Origin: a virus
Length of the DNA: 36,275 nucleotides
Reading direction: 5' to 3' (one strand)
Virus record (IMG/VR): IMGVR_UViG_3300037234_000412
Location: 1 to 36,275 of that record
Position 1 is the stretch's first letter. Each line of letters opens with the position of its first letter. The notes below the pieces were generated by a model. It saw nothing but the letters and a program-made list of their open reading frames with translations. It did not search any database and was not told the DNA's origin. This document shows, one piece after another, positions 1 through 7,560 of the stretch. The position numbers were made by a program, and so were the translations under genes.

Positions 1-480
1 CATGTCATAAGTAAGTAAATCTTTATATTTATATTCACTATTAGTTAAGGAAAAACTATCCCTCATTTGACCCAGTATTAAACACTCTAGTCTGTAGTTT
101 ATATCTCTCTTGTATTTAAGTTTATGTTTAGTACTTGATTTATTGATTGGTTTACTATTTGATTTGTTATTTCTTCTTTTAATTAAATCTTTATATTCTT
201 CACTTTTTAAATATCTTTCTGTCCTGGTTAACCCATCAATAAATACTTTATCATTATGATTTATTATTCCCTTTGCACACTTAGGACACCATCTACCAGT
301 TAGTGTATTACTGCTTTTAGTAGTCCATGTGTGTTTACGATGACACATGAGTGTTATCAAAGATTTAGAGTTTACATATTCCCCATCAATCCATGTACCG
401 TTGTTTGATTTAATCTTATCATTTAGTTTGATTATTTGTTGATTGATTATATTACGCTTATATTGCTTTAAAGAACTCAT
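1..480 (-). CDS. Zinc-ribbon protein of homing-endonuclease type, cut by window edge
   Basis: Open from an ATG at 480, behind a clear GGGAGG, for 160 codons to base 1 with no stop, so the C-terminus lies outside the window. Residues 46-68 carry C-x3-H-x-W followed by WCPKC, the treble-clef pattern seen in DUF4379-like modules and in accessory domains of phage homing endonucleases. The rest is rich in Lys and Asn and has no nuclease motif that I recognise. If base 36275 is joined to base 1 the frame continues five codons and stops at 36258. Function unknown; DNA binding is an inference from the zinc motif. Confidence 0.6.
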   Translation of the reverse strand, partial: MSSLKQYKRNIINQQIIKLNDKIKSNNGTWIDGEYVNSKSLITLMCHRKHTWTTKSSNTLTGRWCPKCAKGIINHNDKVFIDGLTRTERYLKSEEYKDLIKRRNNKSNSKPINKSSTKHKLKYKRDINYRLECLILGQMRDSFSLTNSEYKYKDLLTYDM

Positions 481-520
481 TGTACCTCCCGATACTACCC
501 ACATTAGAAAAGTAGTAACA

Positions 521-543
521 GGTGGGATTGGATATGTCCCACC
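521..543. repeat. Perfect 7-bp inverted repeat in the 5' leader
   Basis: GGTGGGA and TCCCACC flank a 9-base spacer, between the promoter at 580-608 and the ATG at 480. No T-run follows on the minus strand, so it is not a standard terminator. It could be an operator or a leader hairpin; a nearby CCCAC (498-502) could compete for one arm. Confidence 0.4.
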
Positions 544-579
544 GTTCGATAGCTTACATCTAGTTACAATTAGAATTAT

Positions 580-608
580 ACTTTATCAATCAATATCTTA
601 TTTGTCAA
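580..608 (-). promoter_or_regulatory. Sigma-70-like promoter, minus strand
   Basis: On the minus strand a perfect TTGACA (608-603) is followed after 17 bases by TAAAGT (585-580), with a TATAAT overlapping one base further on. It would drive the zinc-ribbon gene starting at 480, with a leader of about 90 bases. Confidence 0.45.
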
Positions 609-633
609 TGTTCATTACTAACTTGTTATTATG

Positions 634-825
634 TTAATGGTTTCTCTTCCCTCTCTCCTCAATCATACACTCAGCCATATCATAAGCTTCCTTAGCTATA
701 CGTTGCTTTCTTCTTAACTCTGCTTGCTTTAATGCTTCAGGCTTCATTACCATACTGCATGGGTCTGTAGTCCTCAATTCATACTTCATATACTCAAACG
801 CTATCTCATCTCTAAAGTCTTTCAT
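634..825 (-). CDS. Small hypothetical phage protein
   Basis: 63 residues, charged and helical, no family recognised. The start at 825 was preferred over an upstream ATG at 885 because AGGGGGAG sits just before it and TAATG links it to the stop of the DUF551 gene. It is the last gene before the promoter gap at about 480-634. Confidence 0.6.
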   Translation of the reverse strand: MKDFRDEIAFEYMKYELRTTDPCSMVMKPEALKQAELRRKQRIAKEAYDMAECMIEERGKRNH

Positions 826-1151
826 TACTCCCCCTCTGGTGCAACTGGTAACGGTTGCCAATGGGTGAAGACTTTGTAACTCCAATGTGTATCGTCTTTC
901 ATTGTTTCTAGTAATTCAGCAACACCCATTACATCTATATTCCCCTTCTCACTGCATACTAAAACATTATCATTACAATAGCCGTTGTCTAGTACAAGCT
1001 CAGGCAACCGATCATCAACACTAATCCATTTGTTAGACTTCTCTGTAATATGCTCTAAGTACTGTCTAACTTCGTTCAGTTTGCATATATCCTCATATCC
1101 CACCATATTCATGTCTATAGCTCTTATTACACAATCTAACTTATCTATCAT
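825..1151 (-). CDS. DUF551 domain protein
   Basis: 108 residues. The middle and C-terminus match the DUF551 pattern: WISVDDRLPE near residue 42, a central V-L-V-C strand, and THWQPLP near the end. DUF551 proteins are common in phage early regions and have no known function. Its ATG overlaps the stop of the 26-residue gene upstream (ATGA). Confidence 0.8.
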   Translation of the reverse strand: MIDKLDCVIRAIDMNMVGYEDICKLNEVRQYLEHITEKSNKWISVDDRLPELVLDNGYCNDNVLVCSEKGNIDVMGVAELLETMKDDTHWSYKVFTHWQPLPVAPEGE

Positions 1152-1228
1152 TTAAACCCCCTACAAACCTCTAACCAATCCCTAGTAGCCACTCTCATTC
1201 TCTCTATTGCTTTTGATAGTTCTGTCAT
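1148..1228 (-). CDS. 26-residue coupled mini-protein
   Basis: ATG at 1228 lies behind GGGAGAG and overlaps the upstream stop (ATGA); its own stop overlaps the next start the same way. Double coupling and a good ribosome site support translation despite its size. It is basic and helical with one Cys and resembles no family I know. Confidence 0.5.
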   Translation of the reverse strand: MTELSKAIERMRVATRDWLEVCRGFK

Positions 1229-1686
1229 GTATCACTCTCCCTACCTTCCCAATAACTACACACACGCCTTAAACCTTTAACAGTATAATGAATCATATCT
1301 TGCATACATTGCCCCCTATCTGTCATCTGAGTACAATTACCACAACACTTCATGCTCTCTATCTGCCCCTTCAACAAATCCTCATTAGCCATTAAATCTT
1401 CTACTGCTTTATGGGAGTTGGTTATCTCTTGTTGTTGATCATCAATAACACCATCCAACCTAAAAGCATTTTCAGTATGACTAACAATTTCTTTTAGATA
1501 GTTACCAATTATTATGTTGTTGTTATCTATTTGTTTCTGTTGGGATTTAATGATTACAACAGACTCATTAACCATATGAAAACCAGTATATAATGATCCC
1601 GCTTCAATAGAGTTATCCCAATCATGCAAGTCTACAAAATTACTAACCTCATCTTTCAATTTTTCTTCTATTATCTCTATATCCAT
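1225..1686 (-). CDS. Coiled-coil protein with Cys-rich tail
   Basis: 153 residues. The first 110 are acidic and Gln/Asn-rich with heptad spacing that suggests a coiled coil. The tail holds CCGNC, a further Cys about 12 residues on, and CSYWE, a four-Cys pattern common in small phage proteins and probably zinc-binding. Function unknown. Confidence 0.6.
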   Translation of the reverse strand: MDIEIIEEKLKDEVSNFVDLHDWDNSIEAGSLYTGFHMVNESVVIIKSQQKQIDNNNIIIGNYLKEIVSHTENAFRLDGVIDDQQQEITNSHKAVEDLMANEDLLKGQIESMKCCGNCTQMTDRGQCMQDMIHYTVKGLRRVCSYWEGRESDT

Positions 1687-1699
1687 AACCCTCTACCCC

Positions 1700-2143
1700 T
1701 TAATCAATTATTTCTACTTTACAACCGTCTAGTTCTTCAATAGTTAATCCGGACATCTTTGAATCAAAATTAGGTACATAGTCTTTTTTATTTAATTGTA
1801 TGTATATAAAATCATGTACATTCTGACTAATCCTAATACTCTCTAAATCTTTTAGTTTGTAACGGTATTCTGCACCCAACTCTAATTCATAAATAATTTT
1901 ACTCTTTGAATCACCCTTGAGTATTGGATGATAAATCACTGTAATTTTTCTTTCTATCTCATACCTATCATTAACAAAAAAATCACTAGGTATATTCCCA
2001 ATCTCTAAATCTTTCCAATCATTATCCATTTGTTTATTCTCCTTCGCAATATATGTTTTGATACACTTAGAACATAGACCATTAGTCAATCTATCGTAAT
2101 CACAAACCCCTATACCACACTCTCTACAATTTATTCCATTCAT
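1700..2143 (-). CDS. N-terminal zinc-ribbon protein
   Basis: 147 residues. CRECG near residue 6 and CSKC near residue 24 form a compact four-Cys ribbon, then a beta-rich domain of about 110 residues that I do not recognise. ATG at 2143 follows GAGG. The 68 bases upstream (2144-2211) hold no convincing gene. Confidence 0.6.
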   Translation of the reverse strand: MNGINCRECGIGVCDYDRLTNGLCSKCIKTYIAKENKQMDNDWKDLEIGNIPSDFFVNDRYEIERKITVIYHPILKGDSKSKIIYELELGAEYRYKLKDLESIRISQNVHDFIYIQLNKKDYVPNFDSKMSGLTIEELDGCKVEIID

Positions 2144-2211
2144 AACCTCTTAATCCCTCCATAACGCTACCACCAACGCTTTACTATCTTTCAAATGACT
2201 CTATGTACCAT

Positions 2212-2877
2212 TTAGTACTGCAAGCGCTTTATACTACCCTTTAATAAGTCCATAGTAGCCTTTTGTATTCCATTCATAGGCTTTTCATTACAACAATCAA
2301 CACATGAGCAACCTTTACAATCTTTATTTGCTTTCCTGAAATCATCATGACAATTCCATGCAGTACATTTTGAACCTTTCACATATGGATTCTTTTGGTA
2401 GACATTACAAGTAGCACATAACTCATTAAGGATTTTAAGATCACTAGGCAATGGATCACATTTAACTACTATTCGACTATTCATAACAGGTTTTGATATA
2501 TTTGCTTTAAGATTACAAGTAGGACAAAACTTAGAATTAAGTGAGTATTTAGTACCACATTGAACATACATCAAATCACCTTCAGAATCTTTCATATGAT
2601 TATTTCCATAGTCTAACTCTGGTTTTAATTCAGTACATCGATTGTAATAAGTTCCACTCTCTTTAGTTCTACCAACACCAACAAGATTCATGTACTTAAA
2701 AATATTACCTAGCTCTGGAGCTTTTGCAAATGTATGATGTTCCTGGATAACTTCCCATACTTTTTCTAGTTTAGATGGTGAATATTCTTCAAACTCTTGG
2801 CTGTAACTTTTTCTTAATCGATCATCACACTGGATATATGCTTCATCGATGTTTAGGATTAAATCATTTACGTTCAA
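2212..2877 (-). CDS. Helicase-loader-like protein with zinc clusters
   Basis: 221 residues. The TTG start at 2877 has GGAGG at proper spacing; the nearest ATG downstream hits a stop at once. The first 65 residues (helical, with an EEY-S...EVIQEHH...KAPELGNIFKY run) recall the N-terminal domain of phage helicase loaders such as G39P. Then come several Cys pairs (CPTC, CATC, CKGCSC, CC), enough for two or three zinc sites. It lies directly behind the replication initiator, where lambda-type phages place their loader. The role rests mainly on position. Confidence 0.45.
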   Translation of the reverse strand: MNVNDLILNIDEAYIQCDDRLRKSYSQEFEEYSPSKLEKVWEVIQEHHTFAKAPELGNIFKYMNLVGVGRTKESGTYYNRCTELKPELDYGNNHMKDSEGDLMYVQCGTKYSLNSKFCPTCNLKANISKPVMNSRIVVKCDPLPSDLKILNELCATCNVYQKNPYVKGSKCTAWNCHDDFRKANKDCKGCSCVDCCNEKPMNGIQKATMDLLKGSIKRLQY

Positions 2878-3874
2878 TTAAACTTTCCTCCATTGCTAAT
2901 CTTCTTTGTTCTAACTCTTCTGGATCTACATCACCCCATGCAAGCATTTTGTGATAATTTCTTTCCTCATCTGTTTTGTATGTTCTATCCTTCTCTGCTA
3001 CCTCAAACCAATTATCTAAACTATTACAAATAAAGTTCTGAAAGTTCTTAGGTCTGTAAGTTTGATCTAATCCATCATAAGCTTTTGATAGATTGTTAAT
3101 TGCTGTATGAATAAGATCTATACCATGTACATCAAACATTGTTCTTACTTCTCCGATTTTTGGAATGTTAATAATTGAATATCTACATGTTGGTAAATTA
3201 GATTTATCATTCCAGTGACTTATTGTATTTGTAATCATTGTTGATAGTTGGTCTTTTTGTGTTGGTGGTTGGTATGGGGTTTCTTTTTTAGTATTTTTTT
3301 CTTTTATGTTTTCATTTAGTTGAATTGTATTGTTTTGTATTTCGTTGAATTGTATTGTATTTCCTTTCCTTTGCGAGCTGAAGCGATCAGTACCCGACTC
3401 GGTAAGCGATCCCTTAGCGATAGGAAGGTCTTTAAAGGCACTCTTAAAGCTAATTGAATTATGAATGTCTAATATTTGAGCATCATTTAAGTCTTTTGCT
3501 TCTTCTTTTGTGATGTGCTTATATCTTATTAGATTCCCCTTAATACCTCCAACACGTCTTTTCTCTTTACCTTCTAAATATGGCTGTAAAAACACTAATA
3601 ATTTAGGACTAAAGAAATGCTCATTATCATCTAAGCTAAAAAGATCATAGTTTAATATAACGGTTCTTATCTTCTGTTCAGATGTTCCAAACTCATCAGA
3701 TAATAGGTCTATATCTTCTATCGGAAATGAAAAGTTTTCCTGATCTCTTAGCGTTTCAAGTATCATGAAATAGATTCCATAACCTTCTAATCCTAGCTCT
3801 TTTCTAACTCTTTTAATCTTCCTATCAAGTCTCGCATTTGAGAAGTGTGGGAAGTAGAATGCGTCTTTATCCAT
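2864..3874 (-). CDS. Replication initiator, DUF4373 (Lin1244/Lin1753-like) type
   Basis: 336 residues. The first 95 match the DUF4373 N-terminal domain: YFPHFSNARLD near residue 7, then GLEGYGIYFMILETLRDQ, a winged-helix fold found in phage DnaD-like initiators. A low-complexity linker follows (about 150-205), then a helical C-terminal part with a DnaD-like WF near residue 295. RBS AAGGAG precedes ATG 3874. The linker DNA holds direct repeats and an AT-rich block, so the gene may contain the origin it opens, as lambda O does. Confidence is high for the family, moderate for the role. Confidence 0.75.
   Translation of the reverse strand: MDKDAFYFPHFSNARLDRKIKRVRKELGLEGYGIYFMILETLRDQENFSFPIEDIDLLSDEFGTSEQKIRTVILNYDLFSLDDNEHFFSPKLLVFLQPYLEGKEKRRVGGIKGNLIRYKHITKEEAKDLNDAQILDIHNSISFKSAFKDLPIAKGSLTESGTDRFSSQRKGNTIQFNEIQNNTIQLNENIKEKNTKKETPYQPPTQKDQLSTMITNTISHWNDKSNLPTCRYSIINIPKIGEVRTMFDVHGIDLIHTAINNLSKAYDGLDQTYRPKNFQNFICNSLDNWFEVAEKDRTYKTDEERNYHKMLAWGDVDPEELEQRRLAMEESLIERK
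3260..3424. other. Candidate replication origin inside the initiator gene
   Basis: Two copies of a 15-base direct repeat (gttgaattgtattgt, 3319-3333 and 3344-3358) sit 25 bases apart. On one side is a strongly AT-rich run (about 3283-3318); on the other, three AGCGAT motifs (3382-3387, 3405-3410, 3416-3421). Iterons beside an AT-rich melting region within the initiator linker is the lambda ori layout. The protein repeat (NTIQ-NE) is a possible alternative cause. Confidence 0.4.
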
Positions 3875-3875
3875 A

Positions 3876-4157
3876 TTACTTAGACTCCTTTTTCACCCAA
3901 CAAAAATAATTATTATCTATACAGTTATCACCTTGGCATTCTGCATCTTCTGAATAATAATCTGTACCTGTTCCGTAGTAACAATTATCGCAAGACTTAT
4001 CTTCTACCAATATAAAAACCTGCTCCCTAACCGTATCGGGTAATACTTCCTTTTTAATTCTACTCTCAGGAATACCACCCGACTTAATTCTTTTTCTTAC
4101 TGCTTGATCTGATATGCCGTGATTTTTAGCATATTGGGCTACTGTTATTTTTTTCAT
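3876..4157 (-). CDS. HTH protein with C-terminal Cys cluster
   Basis: 93 residues from ATG 4157, which overlaps the previous stop (ATGA) behind AAGGAG. Residues 1-30 form a helix-turn-helix (YAKNHGISDQAVRKRIKSG), as in small phage DNA-binding proteins. The tail carries CDNC, C-x4-C and a last Cys, probably one zinc site. It sits just before the initiator gene, so a role in replication control is possible but not shown. Confidence 0.65.
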   Translation of the reverse strand: MKKITVAQYAKNHGISDQAVRKRIKSGGIPESRIKKEVLPDTVREQVFILVEDKSCDNCYYGTGTDYYSEDAECQGDNCIDNNYFCWVKKESK

Positions 4158-4510
4158 TTGTTCTCCTTGATCTTTATCTCTAAAGTACAGTAAGGACAAA
4201 CTTTATATCTCTTAACTGCATTTATAGGTGTTAAGTAAGATTTACCACAACCAAACATATTATCACCGTTTGAATCTGCTTTGTCCCATACACAATATTC
4301 ATTTAAGAGTTCCATTGCACTTTCACTAGGGGTTGGGCTTGCGTTAATTAAATCATCTACAGCTATATTGTATAATATAGAATCCTCCAATATAGACCTT
4401 GTTTGTGCCTCATCTCCATTTGATAAATACACGTATTTGACAGCATTAAAAGAAAACGCTGTTAAATTTGATATCTTTTTACATATTTTATTTATTATTT
4501 CTTCACTCAC
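4154..4510 (-). CDS. Small protein with C-terminal zinc ribbon
   Basis: 118 residues. GTG at 4510 overlaps the stop of the previous gene (GTGA). The helical N-terminal half is unassigned; FGCGKSYL and CPYC in the last 35 residues look like part of a zinc ribbon. Confidence 0.55.
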   Translation of the reverse strand: MSEEIINKICKKISNLTAFSFNAVKYVYLSNGDEAQTRSILEDSILYNIAVDDLINASPTPSESAMELLNEYCVWDKADSNGDNMFGCGKSYLTPINAVKRYKVCPYCTLEIKIKENK

Positions 4511-4875
4511 AACTTTGCCATCTTCTTGTAGTTATTTTTAAGAGTTGATAAATTTATACACTCTTCGCATTTTTCAAAATCTAAGATGCTCCCTTTTTGA
4601 TTTTCGTGAAAATTGTCGCAAGTTAAACAAATATTTCCTTGATCCTTTTTTATTTCAGTTGCTGATATAAAAAAACATTCTACACTACGGAATGAAGGGG
4701 TGTATGTACCATATTTATCCGTGATCTCTTTTTTATTTTCTATTTCCGCTTTCTTGTTCAGTACTATTTTAGATATAACTTTTTTTGTTAAAATCTCATT
4801 GCAAGAAACCTCTTCCATTAAGAATGACCCATCAGAATATTTAGACATAATTACAACAAGATAAGTTTTATTCAT
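4507..4875 (-). CDS. Hypothetical protein with CxxC pairs
   Basis: 122 residues, ATG 4875 behind GGGAG and overlapping the upstream stop by 8 bases. A beta-rich first half is followed by CLTC and CEEC separated by about 20 residues, a likely zinc ribbon. Function unknown. Confidence 0.55.
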   Translation of the reverse strand: MNKTYLVVIMSKYSDGSFLMEEVSCNEILTKKVISKIVLNKKAEIENKKEITDKYGTYTPSFRSVECFFISATEIKKDQGNICLTCDNFHENQKGSILDFEKCEECINLSTLKNNYKKMAKL

Positions 4876-5131
4876 TTACAACTCCCATAAAATAATATTT
4901 AAGTAAATCTTGGGTTGTTCTTTTTATTAAATTTTCACCGAAAGTAAGTATAGCCTCTGTTTTTAACTCTGTTTCAACCTTAAAATTACTAAAATTGGAA
5001 GTCATTATCATTGTAACCTTCCAACCTTTTTCGCTAATTTCATAATTAGTTTTACATTCGAGTATTTCAAATTTATCAACCTTAATTTCTTCCATTGTTC
5101 TGTTTAATAATCTCTCAATTTCTTCTATCAC
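4868..5131 (-). CDS. Hypothetical protein, GTG start
   Basis: 87 residues from GTG 5131, which has AAAGGGG six bases ahead. An in-frame ATG at 5155 has no ribosome site and lies inside the previous gene, so it was not used. An acidic alpha/beta protein, no family recognised. Confidence 0.5.
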   Translation of the reverse strand: MIEEIERLLNRTMEEIKVDKFEILECKTNYEISEKGWKVTMIMTSNFSNFKVETELKTEAILTFGENLIKRTTQDLLKYYFMGVVNE

Positions 5132-5142
5132 AATATTCCCCT

Positions 5143-5307
5143 TTAAAATACACATATCATTGAATTAACAATGGTATCGTTTTTATATAAATCTACCTCA
5201 ACAGCATTATTAAAAGGATTGCAAAATTGATAAATATAATCTTGAGCTAACTCTTTGTTTTTACTATTAAAAATTGTAACACCATTAACCTTAACTAAAT
5301 ATTCCAT
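5143..5307 (-). CDS. 54-residue hypothetical protein
   Basis: ATG 5307 follows AGAGGGG and a promoter at 5332-5360, so it is the first gene of its transcript. The start (MEYLVKVNGVTIF) suggests a beta-hairpin. No family known. Confidence 0.55.
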   Translation of the reverse strand: MEYLVKVNGVTIFNSKNKELAQDYIYQFCNPFNNAVEVDLYKNDTIVNSMICVF

Positions 5308-5331
5308 CTCTTATCCCCTCTAACTGTCTAT

Positions 5332-5360
5332 ATAATATAACTTATCATAACTTTATACAA
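5332..5360 (-). promoter_or_regulatory. Promoter, minus strand
   Basis: TTGTAT (5360-5355), a 17-base spacer, then TATTAT (5337-5332) on the minus strand. It lies between a terminator and the first gene of the next cluster, the expected place for a restart promoter. Confidence 0.4.
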
Positions 5361-5390
5361 CCACCTACAACAATAAAAAGGAAAAAGATT

Positions 5391-5417
5391 AAAAAAAAGC
5401 CGATCAACCGACCGACT
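5391..5417 (-). terminator. Rho-independent terminator, minus strand
   Basis: AGTCGGT pairs with ATCGGCT (two G-U pairs) across a 6-base loop, followed by eight T on the minus strand. It follows the gene ending at 5424 and divides the early operon into two transcripts. Confidence 0.6.
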
Positions 5418-5423
5418 CAATAT

Positions 5424-5582
5424 TCATTTCTTAAAATAATTAAGCTTTTTTACTATATCTTCTATAGACAATCCGCCGTGAGCATGACACCAACATTTTG
5501 TACATTTCACTATTGATGTATTATTGAAACGATCAGTATGGTATGACATATCACTCTTACAAACTGGACATATTATTTCCAT
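5424..5582 (-). CDS. 52-residue zinc-ribbon protein
   Basis: The protein opens with CPVC and then has CTKCWCH, a compact Cys4 ribbon like those of phage Lar-type or transcription-factor-like proteins. Its start overlaps the end of the previous gene by 10 bases, and it is the last gene before the terminator. Confidence 0.6.
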   Translation of the reverse strand: MEIICPVCKSDMSYHTDRFNNTSIVKCTKCWCHAHGGLSIEDIVKKLNYFKK

Positions 5583-5734
5583 CCCAAAACCTCCATTTGT
5601 TCTTCACTTAATTTCCTACACTCAATATCCTTCCAACTCTTCGTGCATCTACCATTAGATACAAAACCATTAACAATATAATCAATCTTAAATATCATGT
5701 TGTCTGGTGTTATTATGTAGTCGTTTACTTTCAT
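5573..5734 (-). CDS. 53-residue hypothetical protein
   Basis: ATG 5734 with GGAGG nearby; a longer frame from 5767 has no ribosome site. The sequence (MKVNDYIITPDNMIFKID) suggests a small beta-barrel-like fold seen in other phage orphans. No function known. Confidence 0.55.
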   Translation of the reverse strand: MKVNDYIITPDNMIFKIDYIVNGFVSNGRCTKSWKDIECRKLSEEQMEVLGWK

Positions 5735-5772
5735 TTTGACCTCCATCAAAAACGTTATCACTAGCAACCAAC

Positions 5773-6078
5773 TTAAAGCTTATCCTCAACATCACTAACC
5801 TCATGAGTTCTTTTATTGATTACATTACTCTCTACATTATCATAATCATCAACCAACATCTGATAGAACCTTTCATAGAACTTATCTTCTATCTGGTTAA
5901 TAATCATTTCGTGGCATTCTTTTTTTGTAAACAATGGATTACTAATAAAGATATTATCCCATTCACACGATGCCAACCTAAACCATAAAATAGAGGGAAT
6001 ATCATCGTTAAGAAGAGAATGAAAATCAAAGATGTATTTATTTATCTTTATCTGGTTGAACATTGTTTTTCTTATCAC
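5773..6078 (-). CDS. Hypothetical acidic protein
   Basis: 101 residues. GTG 6078 overlaps the previous stop (GTGA) and has GGGG close ahead; an in-frame ATG five codons later is an alternative. Aromatic- and Asp-rich, helical, no recognised domain. Confidence 0.5.
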   Translation of the reverse strand: MIRKTMFNQIKINKYIFDFHSLLNDDIPSILWFRLASCEWDNIFISNPLFTKKECHEMIINQIEDKFYERFYQMLVDDYDNVESNVINKRTHEVSDVEDKL

Positions 6079-6242
6079 ACTTTCCCCATCAACAAATCCT
6101 GTAAAAATCTCTTCCTAACCCTCTTATTCTCCAATAAAAAAATATTCCCCAATGAATCTCTTATCTTCAGTAACTCAATTAAGTCGTCTATTTCCTTATT
6201 AACTCGTTTCAGTTCAACCTCAAACACCCTTAAATTACTCAT
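6075..6242 (-). CDS. 55-residue helical protein
   Basis: ATG 6242 lies within the last codons of the upstream gene. It is nearly all heptad-like Leu/Ile and Lys/Glu, so a short coiled coil is likely. Coupled to both neighbours by overlaps. Confidence 0.5.
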   Translation of the reverse strand: MSNLRVFEVELKRVNKEIDDLIELLKIRDSLGNIFLLENKRVRKRFLQDLLMGKV

Positions 6243-7071
6243 TCAAATAATTCCTTACACATTCTATTTTAACACCATCATGCTCGTTTACTCCGCTCCT
6301 TACTAAATCATGACACCAAGCACGGCTGATTTTTAAAAGTTTAGCAGCTTCTACAAATGAACCCTTACTTAATAATACCGTACCATTCTTATCTGTTAAT
6401 GTGATAATGTTTTTTCTACCCCTTGGAACATGAATATTTCTAATATGATGATCATTTATTATTAACTCTTCCCATCCGGCTTTTATATGGTGATAGTATT
6501 TTTTCTTCATATCAATAACTTCTATCATCTTTTCTATTTCCATAATAGCACCGTCAATTTCTGCACTGATAACAACAGTATTATATGAATCTTCTTTAGA
6601 TATCGGTTTTACATATTCTATAGTATGTTTTCCGCCCCGGGTTTTAGTTATTAGTTTTTTAGTAGTATACCCACTTGGTTTCTTATAGATATTAATAACA
6701 TTATAACCATTGATTTCAAACTCGCTATATTCTGAAGCAGTAGCCCTGAAATAGTTTTCTGAAATACCAAGAGTATCTCGAAAGTCAATAAGTAAAGTTT
6801 TAACACCATCAACAAAAACATGTTTTGATCTTTTAGTTTCCCTTTCTTTATCCGACCGTTCTCTTATTAGTTCTATTTGGAATTTCGTTTTCCTTGGGAC
6901 GTCTAACATCTTATATTTACCGCGTTTGTTTGCTTTGTCGTATTTATCTTTATCTAAAGCAATACGTCTATGAATCACTAACATCTCTTTGGTTGGCGTA
7001 ACTGTAATCATTCCGCATGGTATTGTTTTATGGCTTACTAGTTTGTATTCGTATGGTATTTTTGTTGTCAT
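6235..7071 (-). CDS. Repeated HTH-module protein, NUMOD-like
   Basis: 278 residues behind GGGAG. Three related segments can be lined up by eye at about 83-130, 168-216 and 223-272: a helix, an L-x-I-S-like turn, an aromatic-rich helix and a closing I-x-G-x-x-V-x-x-I strand. The last (FVEAAKLLKISRAWCHDLV) looks like the NUMOD1-type HTH module that homing endonucleases use to bind DNA. No nuclease motif is present, so it may be a stand-alone DNA-binding protein. The first 60 residues are basic and unassigned. Confidence 0.5.
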   Translation of the reverse strand: MTTKIPYEYKLVSHKTIPCGMITVTPTKEMLVIHRRIALDKDKYDKANKRGKYKMLDVPRKTKFQIELIRERSDKERETKRSKHVFVDGVKTLLIDFRDTLGISENYFRATASEYSEFEINGYNVINIYKKPSGYTTKKLITKTRGGKHTIEYVKPISKEDSYNTVVISAEIDGAIMEIEKMIEVIDMKKKYYHHIKAGWEELIINDHHIRNIHVPRGRKNIITLTDKNGTVLLSKGSFVEAAKLLKISRAWCHDLVRSGVNEHDGVKIECVRNYLNE

Positions 7072-7283
7072 CTCTCTATCTCCCTCATTTCACGAGCCAT
7101 CATATTAACCCTTTCCCGACTCTCTTTAATTTGTTTTTTACTGAATCCCTTTTCTATTGTAAGTCTTAAAATATAAATTACCTTTTGTTTAAACCTGTTA
7201 GTTGCTCTTTGTTTTTCTAGTTTTCTGGTTAAGCTTTTAATTTCATCTAGTTGTAGTTTGTTTCTTTGTAGGTTGTCTATCAT
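7068..7283 (-). CDS. Basic helical protein
   Basis: 71 residues, Lys/Arg/Gln-rich coiled-coil character, starting in an ATGA overlap with the gene upstream. No family recognised; a nucleic-acid-binding role is only a guess from charge. Confidence 0.5.
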   Translation of the reverse strand: MIDNLQRNKLQLDEIKSLTRKLEKQRATNRFKQKVIYILRLTIEKGFSKKQIKESRERVNMMAREMREIER

Positions 7284-7558
7284 TGATACCTACGTTTTGA
7301 AGCAAAAAGTATTTCGTCCATCTCACTTGCAGTAACTTCTCTTTCAGGTACAGCATTATCCCAACCTAATGATTCCAATTCTTTTAAAAACTCTTCGTCA
7401 AACTCAAACTCATGACCACAACCAAAACGTCTAAAATGATCCATCTTTAGAGGGTCACACTTAAAACCTTTTTCAGTCTTGGTCATTCTTCCCATAGTTG
7501 AACACATACAGTATGGTGCATAGTTAATATCTTCTCTTAATTTATCTCTAGTACTCAC
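7280..7558 (-). CDS. Small Cys/His protein
   Basis: 92 residues from GTG 7558 behind GGGGG. CMC, then a Cys about 16 residues on, and FGCGHEF form a likely zinc site; the second half is acidic and helical. Function unknown. Confidence 0.55.
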   Translation of the reverse strand: MSTRDKLREDINYAPYCMCSTMGRMTKTEKGFKCDPLKMDHFRRFGCGHEFEFDEEFLKELESLGWDNAVPEREVTASEMDEILFASKRRYQ

Positions 7559-7560
7559 AT

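Noticed and set aside
443-637. 64-codon plus-strand frame over the leader
   Set aside because: No ribosome site; covers a minus-strand gene start, promoter and inverted repeat.
2144-2211. Possible tiny frame before the zinc-ribbon gene
   Set aside because: Only a TTG without a ribosome site; 15 codons.
3319-3358. Direct repeats as a possible CRISPR array
   Set aside because: Only two copies, 10-base gap, inside a coding gene; no cas genes in the window.
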